From positions 15,810,001-15,874,000 of the forward strand of contig OZ316891.1 of the NCBI GenBank assembly GCA_973895155.1: a stretch of 64,000 nucleotides of DNA. Direction: 5' to 3'. This DNA is from Marsupella aquatica (taxonomy: Eukaryota; Marchantiophyta). Both the position numbers and the translations under genes were made by a program. The notes under the pieces are model-generated. The model was not told the origin of the DNA. It saw nothing but the letters and a program-made list of their open reading frames with translations, and did no database searches. This document shows positions 19,961 through 31,319 of this stretch, piece by piece (the first letter of the stretch is position 1; every line of letters begins with the position of its first letter).

Positions 19961-20681
19961 AAAGGAGTTCAGCAAGTGGTTTGCGCTGGTTTGGGACCTT
20001 GACAGTCGTGAGGTGGTAAGGACATTGAGGCATCCCTGAGAAGCGCTTGATGGTAAGGACATTGAGGTGTTGGAGACATTGAGGCGTTGCGGACATTGCC
20101 TTAGAGGCTCTTGAGGCCAGTGACAGCTTTTGGCGCGAAGGCAAGCGGAGATTTGTCTCCTGCCTGAGAGCTGACAGCTTCGGATTGAGACAACGTGGGC
20201 GCACCAAGATTCAGAGAAGACTGACTGGCTGGGACGTCTTGGGAAGTTGCAGCCGTGGAGGGACCGGGAGCGCTAAGGTACATTGCAGCTACGAGCAGCA
20301 ATGCACCTGCCATAGTGACATTGAACTGCCCTGAATCACCCTGGTTAGTCCAAACTTCCATTTGCAAGTTAGTTTTGGTAGTGGCTTTGGTTTTCTAGGC
20401 GGAATGAGCTCCGATGCCATGCATTAAGAATGTGGGAAATGCTATTTTGTAGCTTGCTACCTCATAGTGCTAATTTCAACTTCAGGTTTGCGTGGTTTTG
20501 GGCGATAAGCTTGTGGCTCATTCGGACTGAGTGACCTTCCTGCGGGCCCTGCCCTAAGTGTTCACACTTCTCGCCGTCCCAAACTGCGAAAGGCTTCCCC
20601 CCGTTCTGTATCCCTGCTTCAGTAATTGTATTGAGGTCTTTCAATCAGTCTCATAGGGGAGGTCATTGTCTTCTCTGTAAG
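19961..20681. other. Unassigned segment between two LINE copies
   Basis: There is no convincing gene. Minus-strand 20367-20101 encodes an 88-residue frame with a hydrophobic Ala/Leu run, which I do not trust. Near 20405-20420, read on the minus strand, TGGCATCGGAGCTC slightly resembles a plant Met-tRNA primer-binding site. No LTRs were recognised. It may be unique 5' leader of the full-length LINE. Confidence 0.3.
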
Positions 20682-20932
20682 TTATGGTAATGGTAATGGT
20701 AATGTATTATAAGCTCCGGGACCATGAAAGTCAAAGGAGCTGCCACAAAAAGTAAAGTACAATGCAATCAAAGAAAAGAGCAACCAAAAGAGATTGCTCA
20801 GAAGAGGACAACTATGTCCTCAAAGAAACTATGGACCTAGAGAGCCCTATGGACCTAGAGAGCCCTGAAAGATTTTCCAAACCTATTCTCCTTTCCCTAT
20901 CCACCGCAAAGATATATCTTCCAAGTTGTTGC
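20682..20932 (-). mobile_element. Hexamer-tailed LINE, 3' fragment
   Basis: About 250 bp of LINE 3' end with three TAATGG units and the 18-bp duplication. Homology stops after TTCCAAGTTGTTG at about 20930. Confidence 0.9.
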
Positions 20933-23182
20933 TCCTATCGCACTACCAAGCTTGTTGAAGGGAGCTACTATCGCGAGCTGCTACCATTGCGAGCTACTAC
21001 CATCGCAAGTTGTTGAGGAGAGGGCCAGTTGTTTGCGAAAGGATTTCCAGATTGTGTCGGAGGTCCAGATTTCTTGCCTGTGGGTCCCCATGTTTGCAGT
21101 TTTTTCCTGGCTTCTTGCGCAGTGCTCCGACGTAGTACCCATGATGCTAGTCTGAACGGATTCATGAGCTGTGACTGATTTGCTGTTCAAATGATGTCTT
21201 CAACTAGAGCTACAATTAGTGTCTGCGGAGCTGCCAACCAGGTGCAGGTGTGATTGAGGTCAGTTCAACTGTTGGGTTGCCCGAATGTTCTGTTGCCATC
21301 ATTTGTAACCACGAGCAATGGACTTTAGAGGCGGGATTTTCTAGGGATTTCTGCTCAACCCTTTGCTGGCTTTCTACTTTGAGGTCTATTTTGGGGTTCG
21401 GGCAAAGGGCGGAGGGCGAAGATCAAGCATTGCAGTTTTGCTAACGCTACACGGTGGAAATTGGACCAGCCAACTCCTTGTCTACGGTGTTGTGGAGCTG
21501 GGCGAGCTGCGACAAGGGACCAAGCCAGGCGACCTGTGAATCAAAGCCCATTGACCGCTGCTGAAGGTTTGATGTTCTATATTTGAAGCTGTCGTTTGCT
21601 TTCTATTTGTCAGTCTTTCACAGCTGCGCATTAGTGTTGGCCCTATCCTCCGTCCCTCTGCTGGCCTGCTACTGACATTTGGTTAATCATAGTTGTTCAC
21701 TGCTGTGCATTAGTGTTGGCCCTATCCTTCGTCCCTCTGCTAGCCTGCTACATTTGGTTAATCAAAATGCAATGTCTGTCTGAGTGAGCTGATCATCTCC
21801 AATGTAGTATGGGCTTGGGATTTACATATATGTTTCCTGCTTCCAGCAGATAGGCAATTGCTTCCAAGCTCTTTGGTGCAGACGTCTCTATGGAATGCAA
21901 TGCCCTATATGCCAGAGCTTTCATATATTGGCATGTTCACATTTGCTCTTGGAATATATGATCCCGAAAGCTTCATGAGCAGTTTATGTTCAGAATTCTG
22001 TTTATGTTATTGTTTCCGTCAATTGCAGCTTGGATTTTTGAATATATGTCCTGTCATTGATGATAGAGGGTGGTTGAGATTGGTTTTCTTTCTTCTTGGT
22101 AGTGGGTCAGTGTGTTGGCATTTTCCTCATGTCACTCATTCTCATCGGACGAGCTGCGGATTGGTACTGAATAGTCATTTAGCCTATTGCTGCCTCCCAC
22201 CGCCATTGCCGATTGCCGCTATCATCGTGTATTGCTTGCTTGCTTGCCACTGCCTTTGTTGGTTGCCACCCTCTTCACACTCTCTCGCATCTATCTTCCG
22301 ATATGAACGCGCAGCCAAGCCCACCAAAAGCTCTGTCCCTACAATCCCTCCCAAATCAACTTCCTTGTTTCCTGCTGCTCATGATCACCGCATTGTTCTT
22401 CCCTATTTTTGTTTACTTATTGGTCTCTCCACACTTGTTGCTTCACATGACTATTTTGCTCCTCCCTGGATCCGAACATGCCTTGTGCCCAATGCTCCCA
22501 CGGTGGAGTGGGGTGGTGAATAGACGACCTCAACACCATTGCAATCACATTTGGATGGGTTAGTTTTTTGCAGCTTAAACCTGTCGGGATTTTGCGCTTG
22601 TGGCGACGCTATCCTTTCTGCCACTTCATGAGTTTGTTTATGCTGCAGTGGGCGGTCTTGCGCAACTCAATGAGCCAATTTCATTTTCCCTGTGCACTTC
22701 TATTTCTCAGAGAATTCCCTGGTCATGCTCATTTGCCCCAGAGTTAGAAAACAAAGAAGAAGAAGAGCTGACTAATTGTAATTCCAATCCATATCCTGAT
22801 CGGTCAAGGATTGTGAACTACATTGGCCTTGTCATTGGCCGAGGTCACCAAATTTTGCTTGGTTTCATTCCTGTGGAGCACTGTTGTGATGGATGAATAG
22901 TTGTCGTAGCATTCTGCAAACTCTCACGGTTTGCTTATGGCCATTATTTGCAATTTGCTGCTACTAATATGTCACCGACTGAGCAGCATACACCGGAAGT
23001 AAGCAATAGTGGAGGTTTAACTGCACATCAACACATCCAGTGAACTACCTCTCTGCTGCTCACTGGAGGGTGAGACTTTCACTCTTTCTGGATATTGTAG
23101 TTTGTAAGCAAGTTGATTAGGAGTGTTTCATGCTATGTTTACATTGTGACCCCTAGCTGGAACCAATGGAATGACACAGTGA
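20933..23182. other. No recognisable gene, 2.2 kb
   Basis: Short direct repeats at 20940-21015 (GCGAGCTGCTACCATTG-like) follow a CACTACC phrase at 20940. A phrase around TGTTGGCCCTATCCTCCGTC is duplicated at about 21635 and 21713. Open frames such as 21858-22523 have no family features and are rich in Cys, Leu and Ser. I see no supported gene. Confidence 0.3.
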
Positions 23183-23755
23183 GTGGGAACTGATAATTTA
23201 AGGTTAGTTGCTGTTGGTGAGGCAAGTACAGCTCCTGCTCACCTTGCTGATCGAAGGTGCTTATCAGAGGACGTGAACACACGACACTCCACAAAAGCAA
23301 CACTTATGGTGAGGACCCGCAATGCTCAACATGTGCGGCTTGCACGCAAGGCAGAGATGTTGCGCCTTGAGTATGTCAGACTTGGGATCCTTCCAGCCCA
23401 GTCTGCATGGTACTTTGAGTACCCAGTTGTTGCCAGGAATAACTACAGCCGCCCTGTACCTGCTTCTCCACCCTTCCCAACATCCTTGGTATTTTTGTCT
23501 CTCGTACATGACCCGCCACAAATTAGGGCCCAAGGGTGTGTGCACAGTTGCCAGTATGACTGTCCTGCCTGTAGGGCTTCTGGCCTAGAGTTGGATGACC
23601 GTTCTCTTGGATGTCGGTTTTTTCACAGAGCACAATGTATCATCTGGAACCACTCGCCATCCTGCAGTGTGCCTGGCGATGTCACTTGTCCTGCCCTCCC
23701 AGACCCCACCACCGGTCACTTTGGTGTCTATACATGTTTGGATCACACGCTGTAG
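23183..23755 (+). CDS. Unrecognised open frame
   Basis: This is a 190-residue frame. The first part (STKATLMVRTRNAQHVRLAR, then AEMLRLEYVRLGILP) looks like protein sequence, whereas the rest is Cys/Pro-rich without a pattern I know. It lies upstream of, and on the same strand as, the PHD, BRCT, F-box and tnp2 genes, so it could be cargo or an exon in the same CACTA element. It may equally be chance. Confidence 0.2.
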   Translation: MGTDNLRLVAVGEASTAPAHLADRRCLSEDVNTRHSTKATLMVRTRNAQHVRLARKAEMLRLEYVRLGILPAQSAWYFEYPVVARNNYSRPVPASPPFPTSLVFLSLVHDPPQIRAQGCVHSCQYDCPACRASGLELDDRSLGCRFFHRAQCIIWNHSPSCSVPGDVTCPALPDPTTGHFGVYTCLDHTL

Positions 23756-24426
23756 AAGACCACTTGTCACACCGCATGCACAGACCAGAGACCATTGACC
23801 TATAACTTAACACTTTGACTTGAACAGAGAGGATATTTACTTAAGATTTTGAATTATGAGCAATTTTGGGTCCAGGGTTTACGGTCAACAGTACATAACT
23901 TATCCTATTATGGCTGCACTAAGTACAATATCCTAATTTAAGAGGCTAGCAAGCTCACTTAAAAGTCTCCTTTCAAAGACTGGAATTAATGGGCCATGTG
24001 ATAACCTGGAAAAAGTGATTTATGCCTAACTTATTTGTCTCATTCACTATCATAGCCTATTTAGGATGTATAAATTACAACCCTGATCACACTGCTTGAT
24101 ACCAATCCTGTTCAAAAAATGCATGTTTTACATGTCACGACTGTTATATGTGATTCAAATGCATTAAATCTTGTTGCAGATCTCCTTTGGTGAATCATAG
24201 CCACAAAATTGAGGTGTAGGTGGAGAGCTATTGTACGAGGGGATCAGTTTTTAGTGTGGGCTCAATAAACCAAAAAGTATGTCTACTCTGCACATGTGTG
24301 TGAACATTTCATTGCAGTAGCAATTGCCACTCTAGTCTATATGCTACATTGTACTTTTTGTACACTGCACTAAATTATATTGTCTGTGCACTCTACTAAA
24401 TTGTACTATCTGTCTCAGGCGTAGGC
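23756..24426. other. AT-rich region upstream of PHD gene
   Basis: No gene is seen. Near-repeats of GTACTTTTTGTACACTGCACTAAATT at 24350-24410 precede the PHD start codon and may be promoter or leader. Confidence 0.3.
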
Positions 24427-25107
24427 ATGGCACGCCCTAAAATCCGAGCCAAGAAGCGGGGGACAGAGGTGAGCAACACAGGTGTAGTTGGGCCAGATGG
24501 TAGTAACTTCTCCGCAAGTCAGATTTTCCAGAAGGCAGCTCATTGTTATGCCATTTGTGACGATGGTGGTGGCTTAGCCATATGTGAGGGCCCTTGCATG
24601 AGGCATTTCCACCTCAACCCGGAGTCTGACCTTGCTGCAGAAAACAACTGTCCAGGGGTGGGCCTCCCGTCAGCACACCAGGGAGGCTGGATGTGCACTG
24701 ATTGTTTGGAGAAGCAGGCTAAGTGTGCACAGTGTGGGAAGTTGGGGTCTTATGAGGGCTCTGTTGATACTCCACCACTTGTTAGGAAATGCCCTAACAG
24801 ATATTGTGTGAGGTTCTTTTGTTTTTCATGTTTGCCCGATCTTGCCACAACTTGCCCACTTCATAAGTGCAAGGCATGTGGTCAGCACGATGAAGATTTC
24901 TGGGTGGACATAGTCCACTGTGTTAGGTGTCCCACCATGTGGCACTTTCATTGTTTGAAGGAGCGTCAAGCAGAAGGCTATGCTTGTGACAGACACATCT
25001 ATCATCACTCTGCACATGGTGTTGATCGATGGATCTTCTATTGTCATCGCCATGCCATAGATCCTACTTTGCACACTCCCATGAGAGATCACATTTCTTG
25101 GCTTTGA
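24427..25107 (+). CDS. EDM2-like PHD zinc-finger protein (CACTA-3 cargo)
   Basis: This intact 226-residue frame opens with a basic MARPKIRAKKRG. It is almost all zinc-finger. CAICDDGGGLAICEG with MRHFHLNP forms the first PHD half, closed by GWMCTDCLEKQ. CAQCGKLGS then starts a second module with CPNRYCVRFFC, and CKACGQHDED with HCVRCPTMWHFHCL forms a third. The ending HRHAIDPTLHTPMRDHISWL closely follows the end of the PHD block in plant EDM2, a protein that controls heterochromatin marks and transposon-linked transcripts. Only the PHD block is present; the other EDM2 domains are missing. It lies about 2.5 kb upstream of tnp2 on the same strand, with BRCT and F-box-like genes between, which suggests host sequence captured by the transposon. 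A host gene next to the insertion cannot be excluded. Confidence 0.78.
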   Translation: MARPKIRAKKRGTEVSNTGVVGPDGSNFSASQIFQKAAHCYAICDDGGGLAICEGPCMRHFHLNPESDLAAENNCPGVGLPSAHQGGWMCTDCLEKQAKCAQCGKLGSYEGSVDTPPLVRKCPNRYCVRFFCFSCLPDLATTCPLHKCKACGQHDEDFWVDIVHCVRCPTMWHFHCLKERQAEGYACDRHIYHHSAHGVDRWIFYCHRHAIDPTLHTPMRDHISWL

Positions 25108-25705
25108 ACCTGAATAATGTACATGCATAGTGCACCTGATGTGGATACCTTGGAGATTGCAGACATTCCAATTTTGAGAAGAAGGACCTCTGTAGGAGAG
25201 GATGCTTAGGCAACAAGTACCCTAAGTTCATTACTTGTTCCTGGGTACATGCCTTCAAAAACTCCCCTTAAGCCTTCTAGGAACTTTTTTAACTCTGCAA
25301 TCATTTTGATCACGACTTACATGACACTGCTTAAATTAAATCAGGACTTCTCATTATGAGCATATAAGTTACAAGGCTATTTAATTTGCGAGAATTCCCT
25401 TAAAGTGTACCAACATTTTCTATTCTCATTGAATGTCTGCCCATTTACAACATCTGTATGTGGCATCACAAAACAATTGCACTTGTCACCTTCAATATTG
25501 TCAAGGCACATATTCAAACTATGAGGTGCATGCTTGCAGGTGTCTAGTACGTTTGTCCCAATATTTCTTCCGTTTGGAATCGGAGCAGAGACTCACCAGA
25601 CGACTGGACTGGACCAAGTTATAAACGCAGCATTTTAAGGGCCCTCCGATTATCAGGTGAATGCATTATCTTCCGGTCTGAAGTGATTAGGTGGCCCGTG
25701 TGTAC
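25108..25705. other. Spacer between PHD and BRCT genes
   Basis: There is no coding sequence with family features. It may contain untranslated ends of the two flanking genes. Confidence 0.3.
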
Positions 25706-26554
25706 ATGGCCTCTAGGAAACGTACAAAGGTTGACCACCCGCCTCTGTTGGCTGGAATCAAAGCCATTTTGATTCCTGGCCACTATGGGTTCACCCAAGT
25801 GAGTTGGCCAATCGTACAAAAACGATTCTCAGAGTTCCATGGGACTGAAGTCAAGGACATCATTCCACAGACTACACATGTTGTTGCGGGGACATGGCTG
25901 GATGTGATGAACAACTGGTCATGGTCCTTCATTGATTCTGCCATTACCAACCAAGGTCTAAAAGTAGTTGAAGTCTCTTGGCTGACCGATTCTGTTAAAC
26001 ATAGGTGTGTACAGAGTACTGAGCAATATGAGTTGTGGGAGAGTGAGGAGGCCACTGCAGAGGCTTTGGCTGAAAAGGAAGCCTATGAAGTAGCGGCAGA
26101 GAAACCCAACTTTGCTTCTGTCCAATATGGACCTGTTGTCAACATAGGACACCATCCTATGCGTGCAGATGCTATATTGAATGAGCATGGCAAGGAGAGA
26201 AATATCATTATGAAGGGGTTCAGTGTGGTATTTGCAGAAGAAGGAATTGGGGAGACTAAGTGCAGATTGTACAAGTCTATAGTTGTTGAGCTAGGTGGGA
26301 CAGTGGAGGAGAGTCTAACAGAAACCTCCACTCATGTTGTAGGTCTGTCATACATGAAAATATGCAGAAAATTCTTTAAGACAACAGTGCGTGATTTTGT
26401 CATGAACAACAATCTTTGGGTGCTTTCCCCTGATTGGCTTCTGGAATCAGCAGCTAGAGGGAAGCGACAGAATGCTTGGGACTTTGATATTTTTGAGGCC
26501 TGGCCCTCCAAGATTCAGCGGAGATGTATGCTTAGCAAAGGTGGGAGAGAGTGA
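25706..26554 (+). CDS. Two-BRCT-domain protein (CACTA-3 cargo)
   Basis: The frame from ATG 25706 (MASRKRTKVD) gives about 282 residues. The first BRCT module covers about residues 15-105: a TTHVVAGTW strand, a WSFIDSAI helix and the conserved tryptophan in VVEVSWLTDSVKH. The second covers about residues 170-265: MKGFSVVFAEEG, VELGGTVEESLTETSTHVV and NNNLWVLSPDWLLESA with its Trp. BRCT pairs bind phosphopeptides in DNA-damage proteins. The spacing and lack of other domains resemble a stripped TopBP1/BRCA1-type fragment. It has the same strand as PHD upstream and F-box/tnp2 downstream. I infer cargo because it lies tightly between transposon-linked genes; function in the element is unknown. Confidence 0.75.
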   Translation: MASRKRTKVDHPPLLAGIKAILIPGHYGFTQVSWPIVQKRFSEFHGTEVKDIIPQTTHVVAGTWLDVMNNWSWSFIDSAITNQGLKVVEVSWLTDSVKHRCVQSTEQYELWESEEATAEALAEKEAYEVAAEKPNFASVQYGPVVNIGHHPMRADAILNEHGKERNIIMKGFSVVFAEEGIGETKCRLYKSIVVELGGTVEESLTETSTHVVGLSYMKICRKFFKTTVRDFVMNNNLWVLSPDWLLESAARGKRQNAWDFDIFEAWPSKIQRRCMLSKGGRE

Positions 26555-26730
26555 GGAGTAGGAGTCCCTCATATTTTTGTATAAATCACAATTTTGTAAT
26601 AAATGTGATCCTTGAACTAACTCATCTTGTCATGGTTGGTCGCAGTTGAAGTGATTGTTGTTTCCTGCTGCGTGGGGTGTGACTGTGAATCTACTTGCTG
26701 GGCTCTGTTTGGCTGAAGACTTTGGTGGGT

Positions 26731-27261
26731 ATGCTGCCTCTTCCAGACCGTCAGGCCCTATGTAGGGTCCTCCTACGGGTTGCATCGTGCATGGCTACTG
26801 CTTGGGCTTACTTGTGTGGATTGGTAACCAGACAGAGTGTAGCTCCATCCGAGATAATGCCTGCAGACCTTGGATGTGTTGTGAATGCTGTGGTGAATGA
26901 GGATGCACAGTCGGAAGAGGACATTTACTTTTCAGCAGATGAGTTAGACAAGCACGATGCTGTAGGTGGTTCCTTGTTGCCTGATTTGGCAGATGATATA
27001 GTTCTTGCACATGTCTGGCCGAGGGTTCTTGTGGTGTCTGGCGCACAAGATATCTGCAAATATAGACTAATTAGTACCCAGTGGAGGGACTTGGTAGCAA
27101 CATGTGCACCATGGAGGGCACTGCTGCCACTGCTTGTAGGCACGGATCGAAGACCACCATGGCATGAGCAGGGTTTAGACCTTGATGACTTAATGTACAT
27201 GCCTGAGTACCTCAGGGCTGAGTGGCATCGACAACAGGATTGGTATCCGTATTTGATGTGA
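26731..27261 (+). CDS. F-box-like protein (CACTA-3 cargo), tentative
   Basis: An open frame of about 176 residues. The segment LPDLADDIVLAHVWPRVLV, followed by CKYRLISTQWRDLVATC, has the LP-x(n)-W-x-LV look of an F-box: hydrophobic first helix, then a conserved W-rich second half. F-box proteins recruit targets to SCF ubiquitin ligases. There is no LRR or Kelch repeat afterwards; the protein ends 30-40 residues later in RQQDWYPYLM. Start is uncertain; other in-frame ATGs lie at 26791 and 26857. It is 330 bp upstream of tnp2 on the same strand. Confidence 0.5.
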   Translation: MLPLPDRQALCRVLLRVASCMATAWAYLCGLVTRQSVAPSEIMPADLGCVVNAVVNEDAQSEEDIYFSADELDKHDAVGGSLLPDLADDIVLAHVWPRVLVVSGAQDICKYRLISTQWRDLVATCAPWRALLPLLVGTDRRPPWHEQGLDLDDLMYMPEYLRAEWHRQQDWYPYLM

Positions 27262-27591
27262 TAGTAAGATGAGGACATCTCACACCGGTCTCGCACCTGG
27301 CACCTGTGTCTATGACTATACATGATTGGACTCTGATATGGTCATGGATGTACGTGCAGAGGCAGTACATGTGAGGACAGCGGAGGAGTTGACACCCTCA
27401 AACATTTAGGAATTTTGTCTCATTCACTTGAGAATAGGTACATGACTCAGGCACCTATATTTTTTGTTTTTTTTGTTTTTTTGGAACGTTACGTATTTTG
27501 GCAAGTACAGTCGGGGGTGAAATCCTTAACAGGAAGTGTATTTTTCACTTGCATAATAAAATGACAGGGTGCTGAGTGCGTGTGTATAGTG

Positions 27592-30500
27592 ATGGCTCCA
27601 AGGTTGCCTCTTCACAACCCATTTAGGATTAGGCATCATGATTCTAAATTGTGGATGCGTGAACAAGCCCGGGCCGCCCAAGGTAGGAGTAGGAGGATGA
27701 GATGCCCATGCACACAGTGCCAAGGATTCAAGTCGTTGAGTTTGAACACTGTGCACCTTCACCTGCTGCGGCATGAAAGGCACCCTCGGTGGAGGGTTTG
27801 GAATGTACCAGCAGAAGAAGACTCCTCTGATGAAGAGTGGAGAGCTGACTTTGTGGATTCTAATACAGCTAGGCGTAGAGACTACGTAGAGCAGGACATA
27901 GACTGTGCAGAGGATGGTCCTGGGGTCCAACATGAGAACGTGGATGACCAAGATGGAGATGGAGAGGCAGTCACTGAGGACAGTGGGATGGATATCCCAA
28001 GAATGGTTCAAGAGATTTTTGAAGACCTTGATGCTTTTTACGACACAGTGGAATCAGAAGAGGACAATGAACCGCAGCCACACATTGGCGACGGCCAAGC
28101 TGAACCTGACTTTGACATTGGGGAAGGTGCAGCAGAGAGGGAGTGGGTGTTTGGGGGCCCAAAACACATCAAAGAAGCTTGCATTCCTATCTACGAGGGG
28201 TCGAACTGCTCCAAGCTGGGTTTTGTCGTGTTGTTGTTGAACATCTGTGGCAATCACAATGTTCCCAATATATTTGTGACAGAGTTGTTGACCTTCCTGC
28301 GCCAAAATGTGTTACCAGATGGTAATTCAATTCCAAAAAATATGTACGAGGCTAGGAAATTGATGTCTAACCTTGGGCTGAACTATGTGTCTATTGACGC
28401 ATGCCCTGATGGGTGTGTTCTCTTTCGCAAAGAGCATGCAGATAAATTGACATGCCCTCATTGTGGTAAGCACAGGTACAAGAATGTAGGGAAATGTACA
28501 CACCCTGCCAAGGTTCTTCGTCATTTTCCTCTCATTCCTAGACTACAACGTCTGTTTAGATGCCCTGCCATTTCCAAGCTGATGACATGGACTCCTGATA
28601 ACAAGAGCAGTGATGGCCTGCAGCGTCACGTTGGAGATTCCAACCATTGGAAATTTGTTGATGAGAGGTGGCCACAGTTTGCTGCAGAGAAGCGGAACTT
28701 TAGATTTGGTCTATCACTGGATGGAGTAAACCCATTTGGAGACAAAAACAACCGTTATTCATGTTGGCCGGTTACGCTGCTAAATTACAACCTTCCCCCA
28801 TGGATGACTACAAAGAGGTTTTTTGTCATGATGGTGCTGTTAATCCCTGGACCAGCTTCTGTGACCGAGCAATTCATAGATATCATGTTGGCTCCAGCAG
28901 TGGAAGAGTGGAAGACTTTGTGGATAGAAGGGGTGTTAACCCATGATGTTCTGAAGGGGCTTCTTCGACCCAGCCCCTTTAGACTGCATGCAATTTGTTT
29001 GCTGGATATAGCAGATTACCCAGGCCATGGCATCATATCTGGACGAGTGACAAAGGGCTATGTGGGGTGCACACCATGTGGGAAAAATGTGACAAGTGAG
29101 TGATCGCATGCCCTGCACAGTATGAAATTTCAGGGCATAGAAGGTATCTGCCTGTTGATCATCCTTACAGGCACACACGGTCTCAAATTGCACACTTCAA
29201 CAACAAAACAGAGCTTCGTGGCCCACCACAGAGGATCACCAGAGAGCAAGTCCTGAGGTGGGCAGCCAGGAAGGCTGATTGGGACAAGAGAAGTGCCACT
29301 GATCGAGAACCTGAGGATCCAGTGGTGAAACACGGTGTGAAAAGACAGACCTTGATGGACTTGGAGTTGGAGTACTGGAGGGTAATGGTAATGGTAATGG
29401 TAATGGTAATGTACTTAGCCTCCAGCCCCTGTATGATTGCAATTTTAGATTGGAGCAATGGTGGATTGATGTTGGTTACAATCCTCCTATGTGGTTAATT
29501 AGTGTTTCTGTTGTTGAATTCTTTGCTTTGTGGAGTGCAGGAATTCGAGCCCACCAAACACAATGTGGACGTCATGCACATTGAGAAAAATATTTGTGAG
29601 AGCTTGCTGAAGTTCTTGTCGGGTGAGAAAGATACAGGAGCAGTTCGAGCTGATATGCAACAGAAGGGGATTCGCCCTCACCTTTGGTTGAAGCCCCATG
29701 CAAGCAATCCCAATGTACTTCTCAAGTTCCAAGCTCCCTATGTGTGCACACAGGATGAATGGAAGACATTCTTGTATAGATTGAGCTGTCTGAAAGTGCC
29801 CTCTGGCTATGCTGGTGCCTTCAAGAAGCATATTACAAAGAATAAACTTGGCAGTATGAAAACACATGACTACCATGTGTTGATGCAGCACATTCTGCCC
29901 CTATGCCTCAGAGGTCTCATGCAGAAACCAGTCCGTAATGTCATTCTTCGACTGTGCAATGTATTTCGCCGTATATGTGTGAAAGTGTGGGATCCCCAAG
30001 GATTGGAGCAGTTGAAGCAAGCAGGATGCTGCTTATGTCCTCTGTGACTTGGAGATATACTTCCCCCCTGCTTTCTTTGATGTTATGACTCATCTCCTAA
30101 TCCATGTGGTAGAAGAGCTAGGGCAGTATGGGCCAGTCAGTACCAGATGGATGTACCCTATGGAGCGATACATGAAGTTGTTGAAAGGTCATGTGAGAAC
30201 ATACTACAGGCCAGAGGCTTCCATGGCATTGGGGTACATTAAGGATGAGACGTTGGGATTCCTAACAGAGTACATGGCTGGGTCTGGTGAAGCTATGACA
30301 AGAGTTTGGAAATCTGGTGAAGATGATGGAGTGAGTGGCGAGGTTGTTGAAGGTGTGGGACGTGCTGTTCAGCTGCCTGTTGCGATTCGAGACAAGGCTC
30401 ATTCATATGTGCTGGCAAACACAGAGCCTATGCAACCATGTTGGAGGTGAGTGATTGAATTGACTTGCCTTTGTTGTGATGCTTCTTGTCTGTTCCAAGG

Positions 30501-31319
30501 GTGATCTTAGGTTGTCATGTGTTGTTTAGACCTAACTATGCCTGTACCTCATATTGCAGGGAATATGATATGCAAAAAGCTGCACACTCTGGGCAGCAGG
30601 ATCCCTTCCCACAGTTCGAGCAGTGGATTCGGGTGACAATTCGAGAGCATAGTAGACATCACCCAGATATGGAGAAGGATTTGTATCTTCTATCTGTGCC
30701 ACCACGATTGTCTATTCTGACCTACAAACGGATGAGAGCTTATGGAAATCATTATCGAGTGAGGGATGAGCAGGGTGACCATTGTGTATCATATGATTGT
30801 GGTTTGATTTCTGTGTTTGAGCAGAGAACCTCTGAAGAACAGAGGGGGTGGATGAAGATGGGTTACGTGGGGGAGTTGACCGACATTTGGGTGTTGAATT
30901 ATGGTAACACAAGTGTCCCAGTGATATTGATGAAGGGATCATGGGTGAAATCAGAGTGGCAGAGACCAAGGGCCACCATGAAGCGTGATCATGATGGGTT
31001 CTTGTTGGCCAATTTTAGGTCCAGAGTACCAGAATGGTCTGAGCCTTTTGTTTTCCCTAGCCAAGTTGAACAGGCTTTCTTTGCAGATGTGGAGGAGTCA
31101 CATGGCTGGAGGGTGGTATGCCATAGCCAAGCACGGAACAGGCGGATGGATGGAAGTAAAGTAGAGTTCAGTTTGGATGACCATGCTGCATTTGAGCATC
31201 CTAGTCATGAGACTGTACTTCAAACTCGGGCAGGGACTGACTACATCCCCTTAACATTGAGAGAGACATATGATGAACCTGGGCAAATGGAATATGATGA
31301 GGTTGATGATTTGCAATAG
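27592..31319 (+). pseudogene. CACTA-3 tnp2 transposase, four exons, one frameshift
   Basis: Exons read as 27592-29095, 29134-29381, 29541-30446 and 30560-31319. The N-terminus has the Transpos_assoc zinc motif RCPCTQCQG with downstream His. The Transposase_21 core includes FGLSLDGVNPFG, SCWPVTLLNYNLPPWM, LIPGP and LDIADYPGHGIISG, all standard tnp2 blocks; exon 2 starts RHRRYLPVDHPYR. DUF4218 (YFPPAFFDVMTHLL and WMYPMERYMKLLKGHV) spans about 30050-30270. DUF4216 (KGSWVKSEWQRPRATMKR and EPFVFPSQVEQAFF) spans about 30900-31130. One extra base near 30023 breaks the frame just before DUF4218; otherwise the gene is intact. The first intron is only 38 bp. The second starts in a (GTAATG)5 array. It cuts and pastes the element by recognising CACTA ends. 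Confidence 0.88.
29382..29411 (+). repeat. (GTAATG)5 at a tnp2 splice donor
   Basis: Five GTAATG hexamers begin exactly at the 5' splice site of intron 2. Every unit offers a G/GTAATG donor in the same frame. The hexamer is the same as the LINE tail unit. Confidence 0.8.

Noticed and set aside
20101-20367. Small secreted protein on the minus strand
   Set aside because: The hydrophobic run is not at the N-terminus and there is no other support.
20400-20420. LTR retrotransposon primer-binding site
   Set aside because: The match to Met-tRNA PBS is weak and no LTR pair or gag/pol was seen.
21858-22523. 221-codon open frame
   Set aside because: Composition is irregular and no domain is visible; likely chance.
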